Below, piece after piece: positions 15,857-22,753 of a DNA stretch of 64,000 nucleotides (positions are counted from its first letter, which is position 1; each line of letters starts with the position of its first letter). This DNA comes from Candidatus Altimarinota bacterium (lineage in GTDB: Bacteria; Patescibacteriota; Gracilibacteria; UBA1369; UM-FILTER-53-11). The stretch spans positions 52,217 through 116,216 of the forward strand of contig JAGOUV010000001.1 of NCBI GenBank assembly GCA_018061065.1, in the 5' to 3' direction. The translations under genes were made by a program, and so were the position numbers. The notes beneath the pieces were generated by a model. The model worked only from the letters and a program-made list of their open reading frames with translations, had not been told where the DNA came from and searched no databases.

Positions 15857-16434
15857 ACAGTGCCTATCTGTCTCCGCCTCACCGCAATCATCCCCGCATA
15901 AACAAAATCGAGCGTAAGTATTGTTATGGGGTACGCAAGGACAAGGAAAGAGAAAACACCGTAGGCGGGAAATGAAAAGACGTACTCAAGTCCAGAAATG
16001 AAAAACGTCAGCGCAGAGTCTTCATGCGGTTTTTTGAAAGATTTTCTGAAACTGGGAACAAAGGCAAAAATATCGATGAGACATGAGAGCAGAACTGAAT
16101 ACAGTGGTGTTTTTGACATCACATAGAGCACGATGGTAACGATGGCGAGCAATAAGCATACCCAGTCGATCGTGTCGTATTTGGTCTCACCCTTAATGAC
16201 GCAATATACAAAAATGATGAAACAAAAAAGAGCATTGGTTCCTAATAAAAAGGAGCTCTCGCCAACGTGTGAAAAATATTGTACGAGAAAGTTGATTGAT
16301 GTGATCAGCGACCAGGCCAAAAACGTGAGCGCATGTGGCTTGATGCGTCCCTTAAACATCCCATAGAGATATATGAGGTATGCTGAAATATTTGTAACGA
16401 TGGCGAGCAACAGGAGCATCCGGACGAGTATCAT
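15853..16434 (-). CDS. Multi-pass membrane protein with PQ-loop-like internal repeat
   Basis: 193 residues with six or seven hydrophobic segments. Two halves each contain a KPH...LTF sequence next to a helix (GRIKPHALTFLAWSL; KKPHEDSALTFF), reminiscent of the duplicated three-helix units of SemiSWEET/PQ-loop proteins. No exact family can be named. It is convergent with the DUF2130 gene (4-base overlap) and lies 12 bases after the 338-residue protein gene on the same strand, so it may be in an operon with it. Its position just outside the RM operon suggests it marks the island boundary. Confidence 0.6.
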   Translation of the reverse strand: MILVRMLLLLAIVTNISAYLIYLYGMFKGRIKPHALTFLAWSLITSINFLVQYFSHVGESSFLLGTNALFCFIIFVYCVIKGETKYDTIDWVCLLLAIVTIVLYVMSKTPLYSVLLSCLIDIFAFVPSFRKSFKKPHEDSALTFFISGLEYVFSFPAYGVFSFLVLAYPITILTLDFVYAGMIAVRRRQIGTV

Positions 16435-16446
16435 AGCGTCAGGGTA

Positions 16447-17463
16447 TCATAAGACCGCCCCAAGACGATCACCAAACTCTGTGCGAATATTGGCAATTGT
16501 TTCTTTTGTAATGCCCGGGAAACATACTCGTGTGAGATAAGAGTTTTTTTCTTTGCCCCTTTTATTTGTGTATGGATTGACCTCAGGGCTTAAACGACAG
16601 GGGAGATCGCCAAATCCGCTTGCGTGTAATGTTTCTTGGAATACATCGCGTCGTTGGCGTGATATTTCTTCATCTTCATGGGCAGGAATCCATCCACTAT
16701 ATCCATGCTCAGGGCGATGCGTGGTTCTAATTGCAAAAAAAGCCAAACTAAAATCGCGCAACATACGACGAGCGGTTTCCACTTCTTCTTGCTGATCTCC
16801 AATTCGTAACGAATTATGTGCTCGTTCAAAAATTTCGGGGAATACCTGGTCTGTCTCAGCTTTGCTGCCCACGATTTTGTTCATTAATGCAATGAGACGC
16901 GCGACGGGAGCAACAACGCGGCCGCCCCTTCTTGTTCCTTCATAAGGAGTGCATATGCCTTTTCCCTTTAATCCTTCTATAAAAGTATCGATCTTATCGA
17001 TCGCCTCTGGATCTGCTGCATCACGAGTTAGTAATACTAAATCTTTGGTTGTTCTATTGGAAAGAGCCGGAGATCCTGTGGGAGTTAAGTTTCCCGTCAA
17101 AAATCCAAAAGCACTGAGCATGGAGAGTAATTCGAAATGATTATTATGAATATCAAAAGATTGAGGTTCAGCACCTTGTAAAATCCCCAATGTTTGCAAA
17201 GCAACTAATGACTGAATCGCGGGAGGATATCGCCCATCTAAAAACCGCTGCATGGCCGCATGTCTATTGTTATATTCTTGTCGATGAGAGCTGCGACTAA
17301 TACCTATAGATTTGGCATAGTCTGCTGGGGTGAGACCTGCTTCAGCGTTTTGGGCTAACTCTAAATGACGGGCATAGGCGCTCTCGCCCTCAAAGTAGTC
17401 GGCAGCTATTGCTTCTGCCCCCAGTGAGAAATTTCCTAAAGTCTCTACGTCATTCTGTTGCAT
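16447..17463 (-). CDS. Hypothetical protein with possible helix-turn-helix
   Basis: 338 residues, soluble, no signal peptide. Residues about 39-70 (LTPADYAKSIGISRSSHRQEY) look like a helix-turn-helix: a short helix, a GIS turn, then a basic helix. The rest alternates Leu-rich helices with polar loops and contains conserved-looking features such as FGFLTGNLTPTG and a basic loop GTRRGGR. No known family is recognised; a regulator or a protein derived from a homing enzyme is possible, but neither is shown. Start ATG at 17463; the 103-base gap to the divergent exchanger gene holds A/T-rich promoter-like sequence. Confidence 0.55.
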   Translation of the reverse strand: MQQNDVETLGNFSLGAEAIAADYFEGESAYARHLELAQNAEAGLTPADYAKSIGISRSSHRQEYNNRHAAMQRFLDGRYPPAIQSLVALQTLGILQGAEPQSFDIHNNHFELLSMLSAFGFLTGNLTPTGSPALSNRTTKDLVLLTRDAADPEAIDKIDTFIEGLKGKGICTPYEGTRRGGRVVAPVARLIALMNKIVGSKAETDQVFPEIFERAHNSLRIGDQQEEVETARRMLRDFSLAFFAIRTTHRPEHGYSGWIPAHEDEEISRQRRDVFQETLHASGFGDLPCRLSPEVNPYTNKRGKEKNSYLTRVCFPGITKETIANIRTEFGDRLGAVL

Positions 17464-17566
17464 AAAGAGATGATTTTAATATCATTTTACGACTTAGTCA
17501 AGCATGCAGCCATGGCAATTGTCAGGTTAGCATAATTATGTTATTATATCCTGATTATCATACATT

Positions 17567-18496
17567 ATGGTTAATGACGTATTTATCTTTATCGTGGCCA
17601 TGCTGATGGTTATAAAGGGGGCGACCATGGCAACAAAACACGCAGCTTTGTTGGCGGAAAGCTATCGGCTGTCAAAATATATTGTCGGTTTTATTGTTGT
17701 CGCTATTATTTCAATACTTCCTGAAACGCTCATCTCACTCAATGCCGCATATGATGGTAATCCATCATTTGGACTCGCAACACTTTTTGGCTCGAACATT
17801 GCCGATTTAACGTTATTATTTGCGATACTGGTATTTGTCGCTGGACGAGGATTAAAAGTTGAAAGCAAAATTTTAAAAAATAACTTAATTTTTCCATTTT
17901 TGTTATTTATCCCGCTGTTATTAGGATTTGATGGCTATTTTTCACGATGGGATGGTGCTGCATTGATTGTCATGGGAATTGTCTTTTATTTCATTACATT
18001 ACAAGGTGGAGTTGATACTTCATTGCCTTTTCATAATGGGATTGGAAGATATAAACATCTATGGAAGCTATTATTAAGCATGGGAATATTGCTTGTAGGT
18101 GCGCATTTTACAGTTACATCAGCAGCATCTATTGCGCATTATTTGGGAATAAATCAAATATTAATTGGAATGCTCGTTGTTGGACTTGGTACGACCATGC
18201 CAGAGCTGCTTTTTTCAATTCAATGCGTTAAAAAGAAAGATGATTCATTGGCCATCGGAGATTTGCTTGGAACAGTTTTGGCTGATGCGACTGTTGTAGT
18301 GGGAATACTTGCCCTAGTTTCTCCGTTTGCATTTCCCATAACGATAATACATATAACGGGATTGTTCATGGTTACCGCTTCTTTTTTATTATTATTTTTC
18401 ATGAACACGGGACGCAGTCTTTCAAAAAAAGAAGCTCTGTTTTTACTCTTATTCTGGGTGTTGTTTGTGTTGGTAGAGTTTTATGCGAATAAATAA
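17567..18496 (+). CDS. CaCA-family Na+/Ca2+ exchanger-like protein
   Basis: 309 residues, about ten hydrophobic segments in two inverted halves. The alpha-repeat motifs are visible: first half GFIVVAIISILPETLIS with FGSNIADLTLL, second half VVGLGTTMPELLFS with DLLGTVLADATVVVGI. The acidic Glu of each PE motif, which coordinates the ion, is present; the first repeat has ISILPE in place of GTSLPE and the second has GTVLAD in place of GSNIxD, so ion specificity may be altered. The family exchanges Ca2+ for Na+ or H+. A TATCAT -10-like box ends 5 bases before the ATG. Confidence 0.88.
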   Translation: MVNDVFIFIVAMLMVIKGATMATKHAALLAESYRLSKYIVGFIVVAIISILPETLISLNAAYDGNPSFGLATLFGSNIADLTLLFAILVFVAGRGLKVESKILKNNLIFPFLLFIPLLLGFDGYFSRWDGAALIVMGIVFYFITLQGGVDTSLPFHNGIGRYKHLWKLLLSMGILLVGAHFTVTSAASIAHYLGINQILIGMLVVGLGTTMPELLFSIQCVKKKDDSLAIGDLLGTVLADATVVVGILALVSPFAFPITIIHITGLFMVTASFLLLFFMNTGRSLSKKEALFLLLFWVLFVLVEFYANK

Positions 18497-18584
18497 ATGG
18501 CTTTCTGCTCATGTTCATTGGGCATTTTTATTTGTGCTTGGAGTTATTATCTGGGCGGTGGTATTTTCACATTATGGAAATTAA
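18483..18584 (+). CDS. 33-residue single-helix membrane micropeptide (candidate)
   Basis: An ATG at 18483 inside the end of the exchanger gene opens a frame of 33 codons ending at TAA 18582-18584. The product starts MRINKWLSAHVHW and is then one hydrophobic helix (AFLFVLGVIIWAVVF), so it would be a single-span membrane peptide. It overlaps the exchanger by 14 bases and the PhnA-like gene by 11, a layout typical of translationally coupled genes. No homolog is known to me; a chance frame cannot be excluded. Confidence 0.35.
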   Translation: MRINKWLSAHVHWAFLFVLGVIIWAVVFSHYGN

Positions 18585-18786
18585 AGACAGCAATGGTGTT
18601 GTATTACAAACAGGTGACAGTGTTCAGGTGATAAAAGATCTCAAGGTTGGGGGATCGTCGATGGTACTCAAAAGAGGAGATACGATTAAAAATATTTTGG
18701 TAAGCGAAGATGAAGAAGAGGTGGAGTGCCGTATTGGGGGATCGACTATTATGTTGAAGCCGGAATTTCTGAAGAAAAAGAAATAG
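18574..18786 (+). CDS. Stand-alone PhnA C-terminal (YjdM-like) domain protein
   Basis: 70 residues from ATG 18574 (MEIKDSNGVVLQTGDSVQ). The sequence DSVQVIKDLKVGGSSMVLKRGD...IKNI and the ending MLKPEFLKKK match the C-terminal SH3-like domain of PhnA/YjdM closely. The N-terminal zinc ribbon of full PhnA (about 40 residues with CxxC pairs) is absent. An earlier in-frame start would only add a Leu/Phe-rich leader that overlaps the preceding small frame, so the later ATG is preferred. Despite the name, PhnA-type proteins are not known phosphonate enzymes; function unclear. Confidence 0.8.
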   Translation: MEIKDSNGVVLQTGDSVQVIKDLKVGGSSMVLKRGDTIKNILVSEDEEEVECRIGGSTIMLKPEFLKKKK

Positions 18787-18818
18787 GCGGCCGCGGAACT
18801 TTTGACTAACATATATTT

Positions 18819-19088
18819 ATGACTCACCCCTCAGACCTCTCGAACTTGGAGCAGCGCATTACAAAGATTGAAGAGCGCAATCGCAGTGTCGAGCTTGATA
18901 AAAAATGGGAGGGGAGTTGGACGCGCCGCATATTGTTGGCGGTTTTTACCTACCTGGCGGTGTTGTTTTATTTTATCGCGATTGGTTTAGAGGCTGCGTT
19001 TCTAAGCGCGCTCGTGCCTACGATTGGTTTTATGCTCTCTACGCTCACGCTGCCTTACTTTAAGAAAATGTGGATAAAATATTTTTAG
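18819..19088 (+). CDS. Small two-helix membrane protein with N-terminal coiled coil
   Basis: 89 residues. The first 35 residues form a charged helix (LSNLEQRITKIEERN), followed by a WEGSWTRRI basic-aromatic stretch and two transmembrane helices (about 40-60 and 62-82). This short layout occurs in uncharacterised proteins of several phyla; no function is known to me. It lies 9 bases before the LysE-type gene and may be co-transcribed with it. Confidence 0.65.
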   Translation: MTHPSDLSNLEQRITKIEERNRSVELDKKWEGSWTRRILLAVFTYLAVLFYFIAIGLEAAFLSALVPTIGFMLSTLTLPYFKKMWIKYF

Positions 19089-19097
19089 TGCTTGAAC

Positions 19098-19721
19098 ATG
19101 GATGTACATTTTTTTATCAAAGGGCTTATCATCGGATTTACCATTGCAGCGTCCATTGGTCCCATTGGAATATTATGCATCCGGCGTAGCCTCGCAAATG
19201 ACTATGTATCCGGACTTGCTAGTGGAATGGGAGTTGCAACTGCCGATGGATGTTATGGCGCCGTCGCTGCTTTTGGCTTAACATTTATCTCTTCTTTTCT
19301 TATTAAACAGCACATGTGGCTGCAAATAATTGGAATCATTTTTCTCGTATATTTGGGAGTGAAGATGTTCATCGAAAAACCAAAAGACATTAACAAGGGA
19401 AAAATTGAGAGCAGAGGATTAGTTGGGGATTATGTATCAATGTTCTTTTTAACGATATTCAATCCAATGACTATTCTGCTATTTTCCGGAGTATTTGCAG
19501 GTCTGGGAGTAGCTCAAGGATCAGGAAATTACGCTTCCGCATCGATGCTGACGCTCGGTGTTTTTACCGGCTCTGGCCTGCTTTATTTTCTATTAAGCAT
19601 TGTCTTCGGAGTATTCGGCAAGAAATTAAAATCAAATGTTATCACTGTAGTTAATAGAATTTCCGGCTCAATAATAATAGGCTTCGCACTGGTAACGGTT
19701 ATTTCTTTAATTAAAGGTTAA
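19098..19721 (+). CDS. LysE/RhtB-family exporter
   Basis: 207 residues with six hydrophobic segments. The N-terminal GFTIAASIGPIGILCIRRSLAND matches the LysE motif (PGP-type sequence followed by a basic residue), and the third helix region has YLGVKMFIEKP, also typical. The family exports amino acids such as lysine, threonine or homoserine. The ATG at 19098 is preferred to the TTG at 19092. Substrate is not predictable. The next gene, a DUF1801 protein, starts 9 bases after the stop. Confidence 0.85.
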   Translation: MDVHFFIKGLIIGFTIAASIGPIGILCIRRSLANDYVSGLASGMGVATADGCYGAVAAFGLTFISSFLIKQHMWLQIIGIIFLVYLGVKMFIEKPKDINKGKIESRGLVGDYVSMFFLTIFNPMTILLFSGVFAGLGVAQGSGNYASASMLTLGVFTGSGLLYFLLSIVFGVFGKKLKSNVITVVNRISGSIIIGFALVTVISLIKG

Positions 19722-19730
19722 AAAAAATCT

Positions 19731-20117
19731 ATGCATAAAGATATCCAATCATATAACAGCTCACAGGCAGTCGATGATAGAGCGATGTGCGACCGACTTG
19801 CTCAGGAAATTGATGCTGCGTTGCCGCAGGCAGAAGGCAAAGTCTGGCACGGTCACCCGGTGTGGTTTCTGGATGGGAATCCTGTGGTGGGATACAGCAA
19901 GCTAAAAAATAATGTGAGGTTACTCTTCTGGAGCGGTCAGTCCTTTGATGAAAAGGAGCTACTGCCGGAAGGTAGCTTTAAAGCTGCCGAGGCCCGCTAT
20001 ACGAACGTAGATCAGATTGATAGTAAGGATCTCAAACGCTGGCTCGAAAAAGCTAAGAGTATTCAATGGGACTACAAAAATATTATTAAGCATCGTGGAG
20101 TGTTGGAACGACTTTAG
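19731..20117 (+). CDS. DUF1801 family protein
   Basis: 128 residues. The signature of the YdhG/DUF1801 fold is visible: KVWHGHPVWFLDGNPVVGYSKLKNNVRLLFW, then a C-terminal helix after DLKRWLEKAKSI. Members are small cytosolic alpha/beta proteins with an iron-chaperone-like (CyaY-type) fold and no proven role. A second DUF1801 protein lies on the minus strand at 20569, so the family is represented twice within 1.3 kb. Confidence 0.75.
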   Translation: MHKDIQSYNSSQAVDDRAMCDRLAQEIDAALPQAEGKVWHGHPVWFLDGNPVVGYSKLKNNVRLLFWSGQSFDEKELLPEGSFKAAEARYTNVDQIDSKDLKRWLEKAKSIQWDYKNIIKHRGVLERL

Positions 20118-20127
20118 TACTTTCATG

Positions 20128-20136
20128 TGATACAAT
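20128..20136 (+). promoter_or_regulatory. Extended -10 promoter TGATACAAT
   Basis: TG-A-TACAAT sits 27 bases before the DoxX ATG and just after the DUF1801 stop codon. It fits the extended -10 pattern found elsewhere in the window. Confidence 0.45.
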
Positions 20137-20163
20137 ACGCGCATTATTTCACTAAATTTTTCT

Positions 20164-20565
20164 ATGAAATCTTTTTTCACAAAAGAAAAAGCGGTTGCTG
20201 TTAGCCTCACGCTGTTGCGTTTGGTTGTTGGTTTGATGTTTTTGCAAGCAGGAGGAATGAAAATATTGGGATGGTTCGGTGGTATGCCTGCTGAGGCAAT
20301 GACCCCGCTCATTCAAGCTGCAGGATGGATTGAGTTGATCGGTGGTTCACTTTTCTTCCTTGGACTTATGACCCGCCCCGTTGCCTTTATCCTTTCTGGA
20401 CAAATGGCTTTTGCTTACTTTATCGGACATTTTTCAACTGCATTTTGGCCTATTCAAAATGGCGGTCAGCCTGCCGTGCTGTACTGTTTCATCTTCTTGT
20501 TCTTTGCTGCATACGGAGCAGGAAAGTGGAGTTTGGACGCTGTTATCTGCAAGCCTAAGAAATAG
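20164..20565 (+). CDS. DoxX-family membrane protein
   Basis: 133 residues with four hydrophobic segments. LLRLVVGLMFLQAGGMKILGWFGG at the start (R-x-x-x-G-x-x-F-x-x-x-G-x-x-K), ELIGGSLFFLGLMTRPVA in the middle and YGAGKWSLD at the end are DoxX landmarks. DoxX-like proteins are found as quinol oxidase subunits in Archaea and as redox-stress membrane partners in bacteria; which applies here is unknown. It ends 3 bases from the convergent DUF1801 gene. Confidence 0.88.
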   Translation: MKSFFTKEKAVAVSLTLLRLVVGLMFLQAGGMKILGWFGGMPAEAMTPLIQAAGWIELIGGSLFFLGLMTRPVAFILSGQMAFAYFIGHFSTAFWPIQNGGQPAVLYCFIFLFFAAYGAGKWSLDAVICKPKK

Positions 20566-20568
20566 ACC

Positions 20569-21030
20569 TTAAGACGTAGCGCCTACAAGTCCTGGAGATT
20601 TCTCAGCAATCTTCAGGACTTTTTTTAGTGTCTCAAGATTGAGATCCTCCAGCTTTTTAAAGCGTATGCAGCTTTTACCTACGCTTACTTTTCCGAGCTC
20701 ATCTTTATATTTTTCAGCAATGTACTGCCCCTTATCAATCGCGCAGAGGTAGAGACTTATGTAATTTTTCTGATTCGCAATGCCGACCGTAGGCCATTCG
20801 ATGATTTCTTTTTTGTAGTTCTTACATTTAAAACTCCCATACCCTGGCATATTGTAGAGGAAGTTGGGCTTCAGTTTGGGCGCCGTTTTTTTAATAAACT
20901 TGTGCAAAAACTCGAACGACACGCGACGATCCTCTGGAAGCATCTCAAAATATTCTTTGATGGAGGTTGCCTTGACTGCCTTGAACATATTCATGTCACC
21001 AGTATATAAAATGTAATGCTTCCGTGCCAT
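20569..21030 (-). CDS. DUF1801 family protein (second copy)
   Basis: 153 residues. The core runs from about residue 17: VKATSIKEYFEMLPEDRR, then LKPNFLYNMPGYGSFKC, IIEWPTVGIANQKNYISLYL, and GKSCIRFKKLEDLNLETLKKVL, the typical DUF1801 ending. The start at 21030 is supported by a TACAAT box 7 bases upstream, though an internal Met at residue 13 or 15 is possible. It is more divergent from the 128-residue paralog than expected for a recent duplication. Function unknown. Confidence 0.78.
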   Translation of the reverse strand: MARKHYILYTGDMNMFKAVKATSIKEYFEMLPEDRRVSFEFLHKFIKKTAPKLKPNFLYNMPGYGSFKCKNYKKEIIEWPTVGIANQKNYISLYLCAIDKGQYIAEKYKDELGKVSVGKSCIRFKKLEDLNLETLKKVLKIAEKSPGLVGATS

Positions 21031-21037
21031 AGACTGT

Positions 21038-21043
21038 ATTGTA
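21038..21043 (-). promoter_or_regulatory. -10 element TACAAT, 7 bases before a start codon
   Basis: On the minus strand TACAAT ends at 21038 and the ATG begins at 21030, leaving 7 bases between. This spacing places transcription start at or next to the start codon, so the mRNA would be leaderless. Confidence 0.4.
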
Positions 21044-21087
21044 TAGCGAAGACACCGGAATTACTTTTATACTTAACCTACTTTTTT

Positions 21088-21189
21088 ATGGCAGGAATAG
21101 GAGATTTTTTCAAAGCAGGTATTGTTTCTTGGTTGCTGGGCGGAGGTTTTATTTTTGCGATCGTTCTCTATTTTTTGTTCTTTAGATAG
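21088..21189 (+). CDS. 33-residue single-span membrane micropeptide
   Basis: A 33-codon frame from ATG 21088 to TAG 21187-21189. The product starts MAGIGDFFKAG and has one hydrophobic helix (LLGGGFIFAIVLYFLFF) ending in a single Arg, a coherent single-span peptide. It fills the otherwise empty 165 bases between two minus-strand genes, and no other gene overlaps it, which makes it more credible than a random frame. Function unknown. Confidence 0.45.
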   Translation: MAGIGDFFKAGIVSWLLGGGFIFAIVLYFLFFR

Positions 21190-21195
21190 TATCGC

Positions 21196-22260
21196 TTACT
21201 TCTCCCGTGCAAAGGCCTTAAACGTATAGGGATAATTATTCGCCGCATTCCAGACGATATATTGAGTGATGCCCAAATCTTTGAGTGCCTTAATCTCCTC
21301 CGAGACGTAGGTGGAATCGAAATTCGTCACGCGGTAGACGAAGCCCTGTAACCACGGGCGAATTTCTGCACCACTGCCGGCGGTTTGTTCAATGAATTTT
21401 TTAGTGGTCTCGTAATTGAAAAAATACGGCTCGTCCGCAGGGTTTTCATGACCGCCCCAGCCGGGCCCAAAGTGCGAGGGATACGACATCGGATAAATGG
21501 CATCCACATAGGGCGCAAGCGCCGCAATATCCTGACCTATAATCGGCCCGCTGATCTTGTCCCACACGATAATGCCAAACACATCTATTCCCACCGCTAC
21601 GCCTTTTTTGTGCAAGACCTCGCCCAAGTACTTCACCGCATTGGTAATCGTCTGCTCGCGCGTGATGGTCTCGTGACCCGTATAGTTGTATCCAATGTAG
21701 TAATTTTTTCCCGCCTCAGGAAAGCGCACATAATCAAATTGAATCTCATCAAAACCAGCATCCGCCAGCTCGCGGCATATATCGGCGTAGTAGCTCAATA
21801 GTTCGGGATGGCCTGGATCAAGCCATATCGCACCGTCACGATTGTTAAATGTTTTTCCCGTATTTTTGTCCTTGAGCGCCCATTCTTTTTTTGCACCCGT
21901 CAAAAATTCATTTTTAAATAAAATAAAACGCCCAATCACATAGATGTCTTTTTTGTGGAGCTTTGCTACCGCCGCGCGCAAGTCCGGAATCACATTTCCG
22001 CCACTACCCAATGCAACTGAAGCCGTAACCTTAGAAGGATAGGCAAATTTTCCTCCTGCTTGTACATCGATTACCACCGTATTGCCACCTACTTTTACCA
22101 ATTGATCCACAAGCTCGTCACCACGGCTGCTTCCTATAGAGCTCGCGGTCAAATAAATCCCACTCATCTGTGCCGGAACCGGTACGTGCAGAGCAATGTA
22201 ATTCGAGACAGAGATGACCGCTAAAATAAAAAATTGTGCGAATCCCATTGTTGCAGTCAT
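21196..22260 (-). CDS. Putative glycoside hydrolase (DUF4015 TIM-barrel type), membrane-anchored
   Basis: 354 residues. A hydrophobic N-terminal segment (about 5-25) acts as signal anchor. The rest fits a TIM barrel of the DUF4015 family: SGIYLTASSIGSSRG, NTVVIDVQAGGKFAYPS, DIYVIGRFILFKN, WLDPGHPELLSYYADIC, FDEIQFDYVRFPE and PMSYPSHF. The Asp/Glu residues in the QFDYVRFPE strand are the expected catalytic or substrate-binding positions. Members resemble enzymes acting on surface or exopolysaccharides, but no substrate is established. Divergent from the release-factor-like gene by 58 bases. Confidence 0.82.
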   Translation of the reverse strand: MTATMGFAQFFILAVISVSNYIALHVPVPAQMSGIYLTASSIGSSRGDELVDQLVKVGGNTVVIDVQAGGKFAYPSKVTASVALGSGGNVIPDLRAAVAKLHKKDIYVIGRFILFKNEFLTGAKKEWALKDKNTGKTFNNRDGAIWLDPGHPELLSYYADICRELADAGFDEIQFDYVRFPEAGKNYYIGYNYTGHETITREQTITNAVKYLGEVLHKKGVAVGIDVFGIIVWDKISGPIIGQDIAALAPYVDAIYPMSYPSHFGPGWGGHENPADEPYFFNYETTKKFIEQTAGSGAEIRPWLQGFVYRVTNFDSTYVSEEIKALKDLGITQYIVWNAANNYPYTFKAFAREK

Positions 22261-22303
22261 ACCGCGCCTAGCCGGACAAGTCCAGGTGGTGATGCTGATT
22301 TTT

Positions 22304-22312
22304 TGTTATGAT
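22304..22312 (+). promoter_or_regulatory. Extended -10 promoter TGTTATGAT, 6 bases before a start codon
   Basis: TG-T-TATGAT ends at 22312 and the ATG is at 22319. Transcription would begin at or within one or two bases of the ATG, predicting a leaderless mRNA. There is no room for a Shine-Dalgarno sequence in the transcript. Confidence 0.55.
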
Positions 22313-22318
22313 AAGGAT

Positions 22319-22714
22319 ATGAACTTCCCCGTAACCCTTCCGCCGCAGTTTTTGCAGAAAGCTCAAGAGCTCAAGATTTTTCCGCAGGATATAGAGGAGC
22401 AGTTTGTGCGTGGTAGTGGATCGGGCGGGCAAAAAATGAATAAAACATCATCGACCGTGATGCTGCGACATGTGCCGAGCAATACGGAAGTTCGTTGTCA
22501 GAAACATCGTGAGCAGAGCAAAAATCGATTGTCGGCGTATAAGTTGCTCATTACAAAAATTGAAGATCAGATAAAGGGACGGCACTCTGAGCACGCTCAA
22601 AAAATATTCAAACTTATTAAGCAAAAACGCAAACGCTCAAAACGCGCTCAGCAAAAAGTTTTGGAGGGTAAGAAACATCGCGGTGAAATAAAGGAGCTGC
22701 GCAGAAAACTCTAA
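22319..22714 (+). CDS. Peptide chain release factor-like protein with GGQ motif (ArfB-like)
   Basis: 131 residues. The RF-1 catalytic domain is present with RGSGSGGQKMNKTSS (GGQ at 36-38), which hydrolyses peptidyl-tRNA in the ribosome, and REQSKNRLSAYKLL. A Lys/Arg-rich C-terminal tail (KQKRKRSKRAQQKV...RRKL) resembles the tail that ArfB/YaeJ inserts in the mRNA tunnel of stalled ribosomes. No stop-codon recognition domain exists. A role in ribosome rescue is therefore likely; ArfB versus the RF-H/PrfH type cannot be settled by eye. The start is set by the ATG 6 bases after an extended -10 box. Confidence 0.85.
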   Translation: MNFPVTLPPQFLQKAQELKIFPQDIEEQFVRGSGSGGQKMNKTSSTVMLRHVPSNTEVRCQKHREQSKNRLSAYKLLITKIEDQIKGRHSEHAQKIFKLIKQKRKRSKRAQQKVLEGKKHRGEIKELRRKL

Positions 22715-22738
22715 ATATTCTAGTGGCGCTGAGTTTGG

Positions 22739-22747
22739 TGCTATCAT
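22739..22747 (+). promoter_or_regulatory. Extended -10 promoter TGCTATCAT, 6 bases before a start codon
   Basis: TG-C-TATCAT ends at 22747 and the helicase ATG is at 22754, the same 6-base spacing as the preceding gene. It predicts a leaderless transcript. Confidence 0.55.
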
Positions 22748-22753
22748 GACGTC

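Noticed and set aside
6344-17463. Duplicate of the tRNA 3' end at the far side of the RM operon (att site)
   Set aside because: I looked for the CAGGCGGGCCCACCA end between 15850 and 17500 and found no copy, and there is no integrase gene, so island mobility is not shown.
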